A stretch of DNA of 40,182 nucleotides from CAYUNI01 sp964446245 (GCA_964446245.1 CAYUNI010000005.1:1-40182); one strand, 5' to 3'. Positions 30,550 to 38,979 are shown, counted from the stretch's first letter. Program-made: numbers and translations. Notes: generated by a model from the sequence alone, not told the origin.

Positions 30550-33024
30550 ATGGCAAAAGCAAAACAAAATAAAGAAGAAAAAAACGAAGATCTGGGCGTA
30601 CCCGCTGATCGATTATTGCCGATTGATATAGTACGAGAGATGAAAGAATGCTATCTCGACTATTCTATGTCGGTAATAGTTGGACGCGCTTTGCCTGATG
30701 TCCGTGATGGTTTGAAGCCTGTCCACCGTCGTATTTTGTATGCGATGCATGATCTAGGTCTAACCTTTCAAAGCAAATTTCGTAAATCGGCAACAGTAGT
30801 TGGTGATGTGTTGGGTAAGTATCATCCGCATGGCGATGCTTCAGTCTATGATGCCATGGTTCGTATGGCTCAAGATTTTGCGATGCGTTATCCATTGGTT
30901 GCTGGCCAAGGTAACTTTGGATCCATTGATGGCGATTCGGCGGCGGCGATGCGTTATACCGAGGCTAAAATGTCGAAAATTACAAGTGAGCTTTTGCGTG
31001 ATATTGAAAAAGAGACGGTAGACTTCACGCCTAATTATGATGGCACAAGAAATGAGCCATTGGTGCTACCTTCGGCTATCCCTAATCTCTTGTTGAATGG
31101 GGCGATGGGTATCGCTGTCGGTATGGCGACAAAGATCCCGCCACATAATCTGGGAGAGTTGATGGACGCGTTGATACATTTGGTTGATAATCCAGAAGCA
31201 ACAACTGAAGATTTACTGGAATTTGTTCAGGGGCCAGATTTTCCGACCGGAGGAATGATTTTCAATATTCAAGATATTCGCCATGCTTATGCGACTGGTA
31301 AAGGTGGAGTAATTATTCGTGGAGAAGCTGAGATTACCGAGAATAAGGCGGGAAATTTTCAAATTATAGTTAGCTCGATTCCTTATCAGGTAAATAAGTC
31401 CGAATTGATTGTTGCTGTCGCTGATTTGGTTCGTGATAAAAAATTAGAGGGGATCAGAGATATCCGAGACGAATCAACAAAAGAGATTCGAATTGTGATT
31501 GATCTAAAGACTGGTACTCAACCTCAGCAAATTTTAAATTCTCTTTACAAACATACTGATCTGGAGACAATTTTCCACTTTAATCTCCTGACTCTTGTTG
31601 ATGGTGTTCCTCGGCTTCTTTCTTTGCGTTCGATTTTGGAAGAATTTTTGAATCATCGTCAGGTGGTAGTTGTTCGTCGAACCAAATACGATTTACGCAA
31701 AGCGGAAGAACGTGCTCATATTTTAGAGGGGTTAAAGAAAGCTTTAGATCATATCGATGAGATTATTAAATTAATCAAGAAGTCTAAAGATACCGAAGAG
31801 GCCAAGCTTAATTTAATGAAGAGTTTTAAATTTACCGAGATCCAAGCTTTGGCGATTTTGGAAATGCGTCTTCAGAAATTGGCCGGCTTGGAACGAAAGA
31901 AAATTGAAGATGAATTGAAGGAAAAGCTTGCTTTGATTAAAGAATTAAAATCAATTTTAGCCGATCCGAAAAAAGTGCTGGCGATTATCAAGAAAGAATT
32001 TTTAGAAATTCGCGAGAAATATGCCGATGATCGTCGAACCAAAGTGATAAAAGGGGGAGTCAAAGAAATCAACGCCGAAGATTTAGTTCCCGAAAAAGAA
32101 AATGTCTTAGTTTTAACTTCGGGGGGTTATATTAAGCGGACGGATCCAAGTGAATACAAGTCTCAGCGTCGGGGCGGGGTCGGGGTGATTGATCTCAATG
32201 TTAAAGAAGAAGATTTTGTTTCGATTTTCTTGACGGCTAATACTCATAGTGATTTGCTCTTTTTTACTGATCGAGGTAAGGCCTATCAGATTAAAATGTA
32301 TGAGGTGCCAGAGGGAAAACGCGCTACTCGTGGCAAGTCAATAATGAATTTCTTATCTTTGTCTGCTGACGAAAAAGTGACTTCTGTTTTACCTATGCCA
32401 AAAGAGTTGAAAAAATCTAACCTATCTCTCTTAATGGTGACTAAAGACGGTATTGCCAAGAAGGTTTCGGCTGCTAGTTTCCATGATGTTAGACGAAGTG
32501 GTTTGATTGCGATCAAGCTTTCTGATAATGATTTGTTGCTTTCGGTTTGCCCGGTTGAAAAGGGGGATCAGGTGATTTTAGCGACAATGGGTGGACAAGC
32601 CATTCGCTTTAAGGAATCGGATATTCGAGAAATGGGACGCAATGCTGCTGGAGTGCGGGCAATTAAGCTTAAAAAATCTGATGCGGTAATTGGGGCGGAG
32701 ACTGTTAAAAAAGATCAAGCTGATGGTTTGTATTTAGTGATGTCGGAAAATGGTTTTGGTAAAATGACCAAATTAAAGGAATATAAAATCCAAAAGCGTG
32801 GTGGCTCAGGAATCAAGACGGCCCAAGTGACAAAGAAAACCGGTCTATTAGTGGCAAGCAAGGTTCTCGATGGAACTCAAGAAGAAATGGTAGCGATATC
32901 GAAACATGGACAGATTTTGCGGACAGCCTTGAAAGAGATTTCAAGCTCTGGACGCCAGACTCAGGGGGTCCGTATAATGAAATTACGCGAAGGAGATAAT
33001 ATCGCTTCTTTAACTTGCCTTTGA
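30550..33024 (+). CDS. gyrA: DNA gyrase subunit A
   Basis: Breakage-reunion subunit of gyrase, 824 residues. Catalytic Tyr136 is in AAAMRYTEAKM; the region HPHGDASVYDAMVRMAQ has Ala97 where E. coli GyrA has Ser83. The C-terminal beta-pinwheel contains six-bladed repeat traces and a GyrA box SQRRGGVGV (~545), supporting gyrase over topoisomerase IV. The N-terminus has a Lys/Glu-rich extension. It follows the small membrane protein by 19 nt and ends at a large perfect palindrome. Its partner gyrB is 25 kb away. Confidence 0.96.
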   Translation: MAKAKQNKEEKNEDLGVPADRLLPIDIVREMKECYLDYSMSVIVGRALPDVRDGLKPVHRRILYAMHDLGLTFQSKFRKSATVVGDVLGKYHPHGDASVYDAMVRMAQDFAMRYPLVAGQGNFGSIDGDSAAAMRYTEAKMSKITSELLRDIEKETVDFTPNYDGTRNEPLVLPSAIPNLLLNGAMGIAVGMATKIPPHNLGELMDALIHLVDNPEATTEDLLEFVQGPDFPTGGMIFNIQDIRHAYATGKGGVIIRGEAEITENKAGNFQIIVSSIPYQVNKSELIVAVADLVRDKKLEGIRDIRDESTKEIRIVIDLKTGTQPQQILNSLYKHTDLETIFHFNLLTLVDGVPRLLSLRSILEEFLNHRQVVVVRRTKYDLRKAEERAHILEGLKKALDHIDEIIKLIKKSKDTEEAKLNLMKSFKFTEIQALAILEMRLQKLAGLERKKIEDELKEKLALIKELKSILADPKKVLAIIKKEFLEIREKYADDRRTKVIKGGVKEINAEDLVPEKENVLVLTSGGYIKRTDPSEYKSQRRGGVGVIDLNVKEEDFVSIFLTANTHSDLLFFTDRGKAYQIKMYEVPEGKRATRGKSIMNFLSLSADEKVTSVLPMPKELKKSNLSLLMVTKDGIAKKVSAASFHDVRRSGLIAIKLSDNDLLLSVCPVEKGDQVILATMGGQAIRFKESDIREMGRNAAGVRAIKLKKSDAVIGAETVKKDQADGLYLVMSENGFGKMTKLKEYKIQKRGGSGIKTAQVTKKTGLLVASKVLDGTQEEMVAISKHGQILRTALKEISSSGRQTQGVRIMKLREGDNIASLTCL

Positions 33025-33028
33025 TTTT

Positions 33029-33075
33029 AAGTAAGGTACGACCTTACGCTAGCGTAAGGTCGTACCTTACTTTTT
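33029..33075 (+). terminator. gyrA terminator: 44-bp perfect palindrome
   Basis: Arms 33029-33050 and 33051-33072 are exact reverse complements (AAGTAAGGTACG.../...CGTACCTTACTT, centre at 33050/33051), followed by TTT. The stem is unusually long for a terminator. Confidence 0.85.
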
Positions 33076-33119
33076 GATTTTAGCAATTCACAGCTTAGCC
33101 CACTTTATTTTTGGGGGCG

Positions 33120-33128
33120 TGCTATAAT
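33120..33128 (+). promoter_or_regulatory. Extended -10 promoter of methyltransferase gene, leaderless
   Basis: TGCTATAAT (33120-33128), 7 nt before the ATG at 33136. Confidence 0.65.
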
Positions 33129-33135
33129 TTAAATA

Positions 33136-33666
33136 ATGTCTTTTGTCGAACCGATTAAGAATTTAGCTCAGCTTAATTTATTACCCGGAATGACGGTTGC
33201 TGATTTTGGATCGGGAATTGGCGCTTACACTTTAGCGGCGGCGCATTTGGTTAGCCCTGGAGGGAAAGTTTATGCGATTGATGTCCAAAAAGATTTGCTC
33301 CTTCGTCTCAAACAGGATGCCAAGAGAGAAGGTTTGACGGAGATAGAGATTATTTGGGGCGATGTTGAGGTTTTGGGTGGGTCTAAACTTCGAGATGGTA
33401 TTGCTGATGTTTTGTTGGTGGCCAATATTTTATTTCAGACAAATTCCGCTTACACTTTAGCATTGGAAGCAAAGCGCATTTTGAAGCCTGGGGGGAAGGT
33501 TTTGATTGTCGATTGGCAAGGATCTTTTGGAAACTTGGGTCCAGCGGAATCGGCCATTGTCACCGAAGAAAAAGCGCGAGCGATTTTTGAGCAGGCTGGT
33601 TTTTCATTTAAGGGTAGTTTTTTTGCAGGTGATCATCATTATGGGTTAATTATGATTAAAAAATAA
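33136..33666 (+). CDS. Class I SAM-dependent methyltransferase
   Basis: A 176-residue Rossmann-fold methyltransferase. Motif I VADFGSGIGAYTLAAA binds SAM; an acidic residue follows in VYAIDVQKD; motif IV-like region ADVLLVANILFQ; post-motif RILKPGGKVLIVDW is typical of UbiE/Methyltransf_11-type enzymes. The substrate cannot be read from the sequence. It lies 5 nt before the solute-binding protein gene and may be co-transcribed with it. Confidence 0.88.
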   Translation: MSFVEPIKNLAQLNLLPGMTVADFGSGIGAYTLAAAHLVSPGGKVYAIDVQKDLLLRLKQDAKREGLTEIEIIWGDVEVLGGSKLRDGIADVLLVANILFQTNSAYTLALEAKRILKPGGKVLIVDWQGSFGNLGPAESAIVTEEKARAIFEQAGFSFKGSFFAGDHHYGLIMIKK

Positions 33667-33671
33667 ATTTT

Positions 33672-34985
33672 ATGACAAGTTGGTTCCGTCCCGTTTTATT
33701 TTCAATTTTTGGTTTCTCCGCTTTGGTGGCTATATTGATTTTTTCTGGTATTTTGCCGGGATTTCGTCCGCCAGCCGGAGGGGCCGGAGGGACAATTGTT
33801 TTATGGGGGACTTTTCCTCAAGGAGTAATTGATTCTTTTTTGAGCGATTTTAATAAAGAAAATGAAGCTTCTTTTAATTTAAAATACATTGAAAAGCGGA
33901 GCGATTCTTTCGATGATACATTGACTGAAGCTTTGGCTTCAGGCAGTGGGCCTGATTTGGCAATTTTGACGCAAGAGTCTCTTTTACGCCAAAAGAACAA
34001 AATCTTGACGATCCCGTTTTCTTCTTTGCCGGAGCGTGATTTTTTGGATAATTATATCGATGGTAGTCAAAAATTTTTATCGAACGAAGGGGTCTTGGCT
34101 TTTCCCTTAGCCATAGACCCTTTGATCATGTATTACAATAAAGATCTGTTTATAAACTCAGGGTTGGCGCTAGCACCTGTCAATTGGTCGGAATTTTTGC
34201 TTAATGTTTCAGCTTTAACTAAATTAGATCAGGCTAAAAATATTGTTGTCAGCGCTACACCTTTAGGAGAATTTTTTAATAACCGTCGCGCTAAAGATAT
34301 TTTAGCACTCTTGTTGTTGCAGTCGGGGAATAAAATTACAAGCTATGACGATCGTGGCTCTTTGGAAAGTCGTTTAGCTGAACAGACTGCCAATCAATCT
34401 GGGTCTCCCGCGCAGGCGGCTGTAGATTTCTTTACTCAATTTTCCAACCCTAGTAAGTCAAGCTATACTTGGAATCGCTCCTTACCCCAAGCCAGAGATT
34501 CTTTTTTGGCGGGCAATCTAGCAACTTATTTTGGTTTTGCGACCGAGCGAGCGACAATCAAAAATCAGAATCCTCATCTTAACTTTGATGTTGCCATCGT
34601 CCCTCAAAGAGAGGCTAATCGCCAGACAACCTATGCCAAGATTTATGGTGTTGCCGTGATGAAAAAAAGCGCTAAACCAGCTTATGCGGTATTGGCTGGC
34701 GCTACTTTGGCTAATGACAAAAATCTCCCTAAACTTTTGGCACAATTTGGCCTAGCTCCTGTCCGACGCAGTGTTCTTGCTTCGGGAACTAGCGATCCAT
34801 TTTTGGCAGTTGTTTATCGAAGCGCTTTATCTAGCTTGACTTGGCTCGATCCAGATCCGGCTGCTACTTTGAATATTTTTCAGACGATGATTGAGGCGAT
34901 AAATACTGGTCGAGCAACAAGTAATGAGGCTTTGGGGCAGGCAAATGCTGAATTGACTTCCTTGCTTGGCCGTTTGGGATTATAA
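33672..34985 (+). CDS. Membrane-anchored extracellular solute-binding protein (family 1)
   Basis: A 437-residue protein like the SBP_bac_1 sugar-binding proteins of ABC importers. An N-terminal signal-anchor (~8-30, LFSIFGFSALVAILIFSGIL) lacks a lipobox Cys, so it is anchored by a transmembrane helix rather than lipid. Typical segments: GGTIVLWGTFP, GSGPDLAILTQE, LAFPLAIDPLIMYYNKDLF and GNLATYFGFATE. No permease or ATPase genes are nearby, so it may feed a transporter encoded elsewhere, or serve as a surface binding protein. Five pilin-like genes follow on the same strand. Confidence 0.85.
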   Translation: MTSWFRPVLFSIFGFSALVAILIFSGILPGFRPPAGGAGGTIVLWGTFPQGVIDSFLSDFNKENEASFNLKYIEKRSDSFDDTLTEALASGSGPDLAILTQESLLRQKNKILTIPFSSLPERDFLDNYIDGSQKFLSNEGVLAFPLAIDPLIMYYNKDLFINSGLALAPVNWSEFLLNVSALTKLDQAKNIVVSATPLGEFFNNRRAKDILALLLLQSGNKITSYDDRGSLESRLAEQTANQSGSPAQAAVDFFTQFSNPSKSSYTWNRSLPQARDSFLAGNLATYFGFATERATIKNQNPHLNFDVAIVPQREANRQTTYAKIYGVAVMKKSAKPAYAVLAGATLANDKNLPKLLAQFGLAPVRRSVLASGTSDPFLAVVYRSALSSLTWLDPDPAATLNIFQTMIEAINTGRATSNEALGQANAELTSLLGRLGL

Positions 34986-34991
34986 TTTTTT

Positions 34992-35423
34992 ATGATGTCT
35001 TATAAAATCAACTTTGTGAAAATTAGACCAGTGATGCTTTTTGTTTTAATTTCTTTTGTTTGGGTTTTTCCTATTGGGGCATTGGCTTATAATTTCATCC
35101 CTTGCTCGGGAGAGGCAAGTGGTATCGCCGGTACAGTCAAGTGTGATTTTAACGCTTTGTTGAAATTGGTGAGTAATGTTTTGAATTATCTGGTTGCCTC
35201 GGCGGCGATGGTGGCGACCTTCGGGATTATTTTGGCTGGTATCTATTATACGATGACACCAGTATCTGATAAAAAAGCGCAGGCGAAAAAAATTCTCAAA
35301 GATATTTTGTATGGTTTTTTGATTGTCTTGTCGGCCTATCTTTTGCTCCGCACCTTTATTGTCGGCTTGATTGATCCAAGCACCGAGCCGGGTGGTAAAA
35401 TAAATCAAACCCTCCAAAATTAA
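34992..35423 (+). CDS. T4SS pilin-like (TrbC/VirB2-like) membrane protein 1
   Basis: A 143-residue protein. A signal peptide (~13-33) precedes a short exported part with two Cys (CSGEASGIAGTVKCD), then a hydrophobic hairpin (~55-80 and ~100-125) split by a charged loop (SDKKAQAKKILKD). This matches the T4SS-pilin-like families frequent in CPR genomes. It starts 6 nt after the solute-binding protein. It is likely processed by LepB and inserted in the membrane. A role in pilus, secretion or DNA uptake is inferred. Confidence 0.8.
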   Translation: MMSYKINFVKIRPVMLFVLISFVWVFPIGALAYNFIPCSGEASGIAGTVKCDFNALLKLVSNVLNYLVASAAMVATFGIILAGIYYTMTPVSDKKAQAKKILKDILYGFLIVLSAYLLLRTFIVGLIDPSTEPGGKINQTLQN

Positions 35424-35424
35424 T

Positions 35425-35871
35425 ATGAAAAAAATAATCATTTCTTTTTTTGCGTTACTTTTAATAATTAGTCCGATTTTTGTCGGGGCGCAGGAGGTGA
35501 CCGGTGGTACTCCTGCCGGTGGTGGGCCGGAAACATTATGGGGCGGGGCTAATGAGACCCCACTTGCTGGAGGGGGCGGGAATTTCTTAGAGAATCCGCT
35601 TAAAGCGGCCAATATCCAAGAGCTTTTGGCGGATATTTTGGATATTATTGTTCAGATCGGGACGGTTTTTATGACGATGATGATTATCTATGCGGGATTT
35701 TTGTTTGTTTGGTCGCGAGGTAAGCCGGGGGACTTAGAAAAAGCTAAAGATGCTATAAAATGGACTTTGATTGGCGCCGCTTTAATTTTGGCGGCTTTTG
35801 TAATTGCGACTGCTTTGAGAAATACGGTCGAACAATTAGGTTCGGTGACTCCTAGCACATTAGCTAATTAA
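35425..35871 (+). CDS. T4SS pilin-like membrane protein 2
   Basis: A 148-residue protein. It has a signal peptide (IIISFFALLLIISPIFVGAQ), a Gly-rich exported segment (GGTPAGGGPETLWGG), then two hydrophobic helices around the charged loop RGKPGDLEKAKDAIKW. Architecture is as in the preceding gene, without the Cys pair. It begins one base after the previous stop codon. Confidence 0.8.
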   Translation: MKKIIISFFALLLIISPIFVGAQEVTGGTPAGGGPETLWGGANETPLAGGGGNFLENPLKAANIQELLADILDIIVQIGTVFMTMMIIYAGFLFVWSRGKPGDLEKAKDAIKWTLIGAALILAAFVIATALRNTVEQLGSVTPSTLAN

Positions 35872-35877
35872 TTTATT

Positions 35878-36384
35878 ATGAAAAAAAATAAAGCGCTAAA
35901 AATTTTTACTATAAGTCTTATTTGTTTTTTGTTTGCCGGGTTGGGTCTCTCTTTTGGGGTGAAATCGGCAGAGGCGCAGATGGGTGGTGGTACGGGAGGT
36001 GGGAGTCAGACAGTTTTTCCGTTGGCTGATTTATTTAAGACTGGTGGTCCAGGAAATAGCGTCGTCCAAAATCAAACCCCAGTGGTGGATTCTTCTTGTG
36101 GCGATCTTACTTTTCAGTGCATTGTTTCTAAAGTAATAAGCACCATTCTTAATCCCTTGGTTGCTTTGATGATTGGTTTGGCGGTAGTTTTCTTTATCAT
36201 AAATTTGGTTAAGCTTTTGCAAGGGGATTTAGTGAAAGAGAAGAAAGAGGCAAAAGATTTGATGATTTATAGTATAATTGCGATTGCGGTGATGGTCTCA
36301 GTTTGGGGTTTGGTGCAAGTTGTAGTGAATACTTTTTTCTCCGGCGCTGACTTATCCAGTCCCCCCTCTATTCCCTATTTGTAA
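35878..36384 (+). CDS. T4SS pilin-like membrane protein 3
   Basis: A 168-residue protein. It has a signal peptide ending at AEA, a Gly-rich stretch, a Cys pair (SSCGDLTFQC), then helix ILNPLVALMIGLAVVFFIINL, charged loop KEKKEAKDL, and a second helix IIAIAVMVSVWGLVQVVV. The last helix shares the MVSVWGL core with genes 4 and 5. It probably forms part of the same assembly. Confidence 0.8.
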   Translation: MKKNKALKIFTISLICFLFAGLGLSFGVKSAEAQMGGGTGGGSQTVFPLADLFKTGGPGNSVVQNQTPVVDSSCGDLTFQCIVSKVISTILNPLVALMIGLAVVFFIINLVKLLQGDLVKEKKEAKDLMIYSIIAIAVMVSVWGLVQVVVNTFFSGADLSSPPSIPYL

Positions 36385-36463
36385 GAGTTTTGTTAGAATA
36401 TAGTTAGATTAATCAGTCGTTTTAATTATAAAAAATTAGTAGTTTAATTTATAGTTTAAGTTT

Positions 36464-36814
36464 ATGACAAACAAGTTATTAAAAATTTCAATTGTCGCTT
36501 CGGCGATTATGCCAATGTTTGCTTTGGCGATCTCAAGTCTGCAAGAAGGTGTTGGTGAAGTTTGGAAGTTTGTTGATGCTCTCGTTCCGTTACTTATAGG
36601 AGTTGCTGTTTTGTATTTTATTTATACTTTGATCAAGTATTTGACTAAAGCTGGTGAGGAGAGAGCCAAAGCCGCTGGGCAAATGGTGATGGGTGTTATC
36701 ATTATTGCTGTGATGGTCTCAGTTTGGGGTTTGGTGTCAATAGTTCAAAGGACAGTAGGGGTGGACAGTGGTGCCCCCGCTCAATTTCCAGAAATTCCTC
36801 AGCCGGGCATGTAA
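36464..36814 (+). CDS. T4SS pilin-like membrane protein 4
   Basis: A 116-residue protein. A signal-like N-terminus ends near ALA; two helices (ALVPLLIGVAVLYFIYTLI and VIIIAVMVSVWGLVSIV) flank the charged loop TKAGEERAKAAGQ. The C-terminus is Pro-rich (PAQFPEIPQPGM). A 79-bp A+T-rich gap precedes it and may hold an internal promoter. The compact length is closest to VirB2/TrbC major pilins. Confidence 0.78.
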   Translation: MTNKLLKISIVASAIMPMFALAISSLQEGVGEVWKFVDALVPLLIGVAVLYFIYTLIKYLTKAGEERAKAAGQMVMGVIIIAVMVSVWGLVSIVQRTVGVDSGAPAQFPEIPQPGM

Positions 36815-36834
36815 TTTTTTGACTATTAGTCTCC

Positions 36835-37089
36835 ATGAATCGTGTCGATATCCCGATTTTAGCTTCGATCCAAACCCATATTCTTAATCCGATTATTGGT
36901 TTGTTGTTTGCTCTAGCATTGGTCGCTTTTTTGCTGGGAGTCGTTGAGTCTTTTAGGAAGGGAAATAGCACCGAGATTAAGACAAAAGGTAAAGAACACA
37001 TGATCTGGGGAGTAGTGGGAATGGCGATCATGGTTTCGGTTTTTGGGATTTTAAAGATATTATCAGATACGATAAATTCTTTGAGCTAA
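36835..37089 (+). CDS. T4SS pilin-like small membrane protein 5
   Basis: An 84-residue protein without a cleavable signal. Two helices (ILNPIIGLLFALALVAFLLGV and MIWGVVGMAIMVSVFGILKIL) flank the loop KGNSTEIKTKGKEH. Its ILNPI...LALV and MVSVFG segments align with gene 3 (ILNPL...LAVV, MVSVWG), so it looks like a shortened paralogue. It starts 20 nt after gene 4. Confidence 0.75.
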   Translation: MNRVDIPILASIQTHILNPIIGLLFALALVAFLLGVVESFRKGNSTEIKTKGKEHMIWGVVGMAIMVSVFGILKILSDTINSLS

Positions 37090-37111
37090 AAAATTAAATT
37101 ATCGATAGTAG

Positions 37112-37145
37112 AAAAGGCGGGTGCACTTGTGTGCGCCCGCCTTTT
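37112..37145. terminator. Convergent terminator
   Basis: AAAAGGCGGGTGCAC (37112-37126), TTGT, GTGCGCCCGCCTTTT (37131-37145), one mismatch. It serves the pilin-like operon and the minus-strand pair. Confidence 0.88.
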
Positions 37146-37157
37146 GGGTGGTGACCG

Positions 37158-37862
37158 TCACTTTTTTTGTTTCGGCCACCACGACATAATCATCTTCACC
37201 TCCTTTCCGTCCTTGCCAGCGACGAAGATGTGGTTACTCTTCGTGCCGGTGGTATTATCTACCGGTTTGTCGCCGACATAGACGACATAGTCGTCCGTCG
37301 TTCCGTCCTCCTCCACTAGACTACCTTCACAGCCGATGGGGATAGACTTGGAGACTTTCTGTCCGGCGGGGACTGTGAATCGATCCTCGCCGAACGAGCC
37401 GGGGAGTCTTGAGGCTACCACCTGACCTCTTGTCCCACTGCCTCCGCTGGCGGTCGTCGAGAGCGACTGGTAGGCGTTTTCGACTTTTGGAACGAGATAG
37501 TAGTATCCCATTCCGATTACTACGATCACGATTCCAATGGCAGTAATCCGCTTTCGCCAGCTGGCGAAAGCTTGGGGCGTCAACTGGCCCCAGTATAGGA
37601 TCGCCAACATGACGGTGAGTCCTATCAACGACCACATCAGTCGTGGCCGCGCGATGGTGGCTTGGATCAAAAATGGCGTTGCCATCAGCGCTAGAACCAT
37701 CAGCAGTCCCAACCCAATCAGGATCCGAGCTTGGTTTGACGAGAAGGTTGCGGCTCCTCCCAATCGTCTTTGGATCTGGATACTACCCCAGACCAATCCG
37801 ATGAGGAGAATAATCCCAACTACAGCCCCAAAGGCAGCCAAAAGTCCGTAGAAAAAACTCAT
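37158..37862 (-). CDS. Multi-pass membrane protein, partner of SPFH gene
   Basis: A 234-residue protein, unrecognised. About four hydrophobic segments lie in residues ~1-130 (LLAAFGAVVGIILLIGLVWG; ILIGLGLLMVLALMATPFLI; LMWSLIGLTVMLAILYWG; ITAIGIVIVVIGMGYYYLV). A soluble C-terminal domain of ~100 residues follows, with two acidic runs and one Cys. GGAGG precedes the ATG by 7 nt, overlapping the end of the SPFH gene, so they are translationally coupled. The GC-rich sequence is unlike the pilin-like genes next door. Function unknown; the pairing suggests a membrane-domain role. Confidence 0.75.
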   Translation of the reverse strand: MSFFYGLLAAFGAVVGIILLIGLVWGSIQIQRRLGGAATFSSNQARILIGLGLLMVLALMATPFLIQATIARPRLMWSLIGLTVMLAILYWGQLTPQAFASWRKRITAIGIVIVVIGMGYYYLVPKVENAYQSLSTTASGGSGTRGQVVASRLPGSFGEDRFTVPAGQKVSKSIPIGCEGSLVEEDGTTDDYVVYVGDKPVDNTTGTKSNHIFVAGKDGKEVKMIMSWWPKQKK

Positions 37863-37863
37863 C

Positions 37864-38874
37864 TTAAGTCCTCCCTTGCCCAGCTAATGCTTGGGCGATG
37901 CTTGCGGCAATCGACCTAATTCCTTGGGCTATGCCAACTTGTGCGTCATAGGATGCTCGTGTCGCCTCTGGGCTTTTTTTGTAAACGTCATTTTGAAACT
38001 GTTGGGCTTCGGCTTTAGATTTACCGATTAGCACGTTTTTTCTAGCCTCACCCTCAGCCTCGGTGATTGTCGCATTTTTGATCGTCTCGGCCAAATAGGC
38101 TCTGATCGAAGCCTCACGATACTTTTCGGCGGCTGTTCCTGCTGGTTCGACTGAGTGTATTTCTGCTTTTACAAAAAATACACCATAGTTTTTCAGAATT
38201 TGATTTTCGAGAGTGCTTATCCCTCCAGAGAAACCTTTCTTAGGATCGGCTGTCTCTTTCGAGATCAGCTGTTGGTAAGTTCTTCTTCCTACATATTGTC
38301 TTCCACTCTGAGAGACAAGATCGAGAGTGGCTTCAAGCCAGCGATGGACCAAGAAGAGCGCTTTGTAGGGATTGACTACCCGAAGGGTGATTAGGTACCT
38401 AATATCCACCGGCATCCCTTCTTTTGTCTCTGCTGAGAAAATATACCCCAAATAGACCCTATCTTTTATGAAGACGTTGTCCATTTCCTTTTCTTCCCGC
38501 TGTTTTGGTTTTTCTACGATTTCACCCCCAACTTCTTCTTTAGATAAAGTGGTCCAGAGAAAACCGTAGGTATGGACTCTGAAGAAGGGGGGTATTCCTA
38601 CCCAATAAGCACCAGAAATTCTTTCGAACCACCGAAGCTTTTCAGGGTCACCGCTTTTGACAACGTCTCCATTGTCGTTAAGGTAATGTCCTTTTAGCGC
38701 GATGATTACGCGTTGGAACTTTCCTCCGCGCATAACCACTTTGGCCGTACCTTCGTTGACGAAGGTAAAAAAGAGGTTGGTCGGGGCCAAGAGATAGGCC
38801 CACAAAGGCAGACCGACATAGCCTAAGCCAATCAGCCCAACCAAGATTCCCATCACCATCATGAACTGTTCCAT
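37864..38874 (-). CDS. SPFH/Band 7 domain membrane protein
   Basis: A 336-residue protein. The N-terminal hydrophobic region (~1-32) anchors it. The SPFH domain spans ~35-260 (TFVNEGTAKVVMRGGKFQRV; VDIRYLITLRVVNPYKALFLV; VEPAGTAAEKYREASIRAYL). A C-terminal Ala/Glu/Lys helix (AEGEARKNVLIGKSKAEAQQ) is likely coiled-coil. SPFH proteins oligomerise into membrane microdomain cages (stomatin, flotillin, HflK/C families). ATG 38874 has AAGGAG 7 nt upstream; a GTG at 38877 would be too close to it. It is first in a two-gene operon with its own promoter. Confidence 0.88.
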   Translation of the reverse strand: MEQFMMVMGILVGLIGLGYVGLPLWAYLLAPTNLFFTFVNEGTAKVVMRGGKFQRVIIALKGHYLNDNGDVVKSGDPEKLRWFERISGAYWVGIPPFFRVHTYGFLWTTLSKEEVGGEIVEKPKQREEKEMDNVFIKDRVYLGYIFSAETKEGMPVDIRYLITLRVVNPYKALFLVHRWLEATLDLVSQSGRQYVGRRTYQQLISKETADPKKGFSGGISTLENQILKNYGVFFVKAEIHSVEPAGTAAEKYREASIRAYLAETIKNATITEAEGEARKNVLIGKSKAEAQQFQNDVYKKSPEATRASYDAQVGIAQGIRSIAASIAQALAGQGRT

Positions 38875-38979
38875 CACTCGTCTCCTTTTCTCCCCTTAGT
38901 TTAGGGAGGTGAATTTGATTGACAAAGGTCTTATCCAAACAAAAGAGACGACAGGCCTCTTTTGGCTATTCTGTCTTTA

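Noticed and set aside
33672..34985. Complete ABC sugar importer
   Set aside because: Only the solute-binding protein is present; the next genes are pilin-like membrane proteins, with no permease or ATPase.
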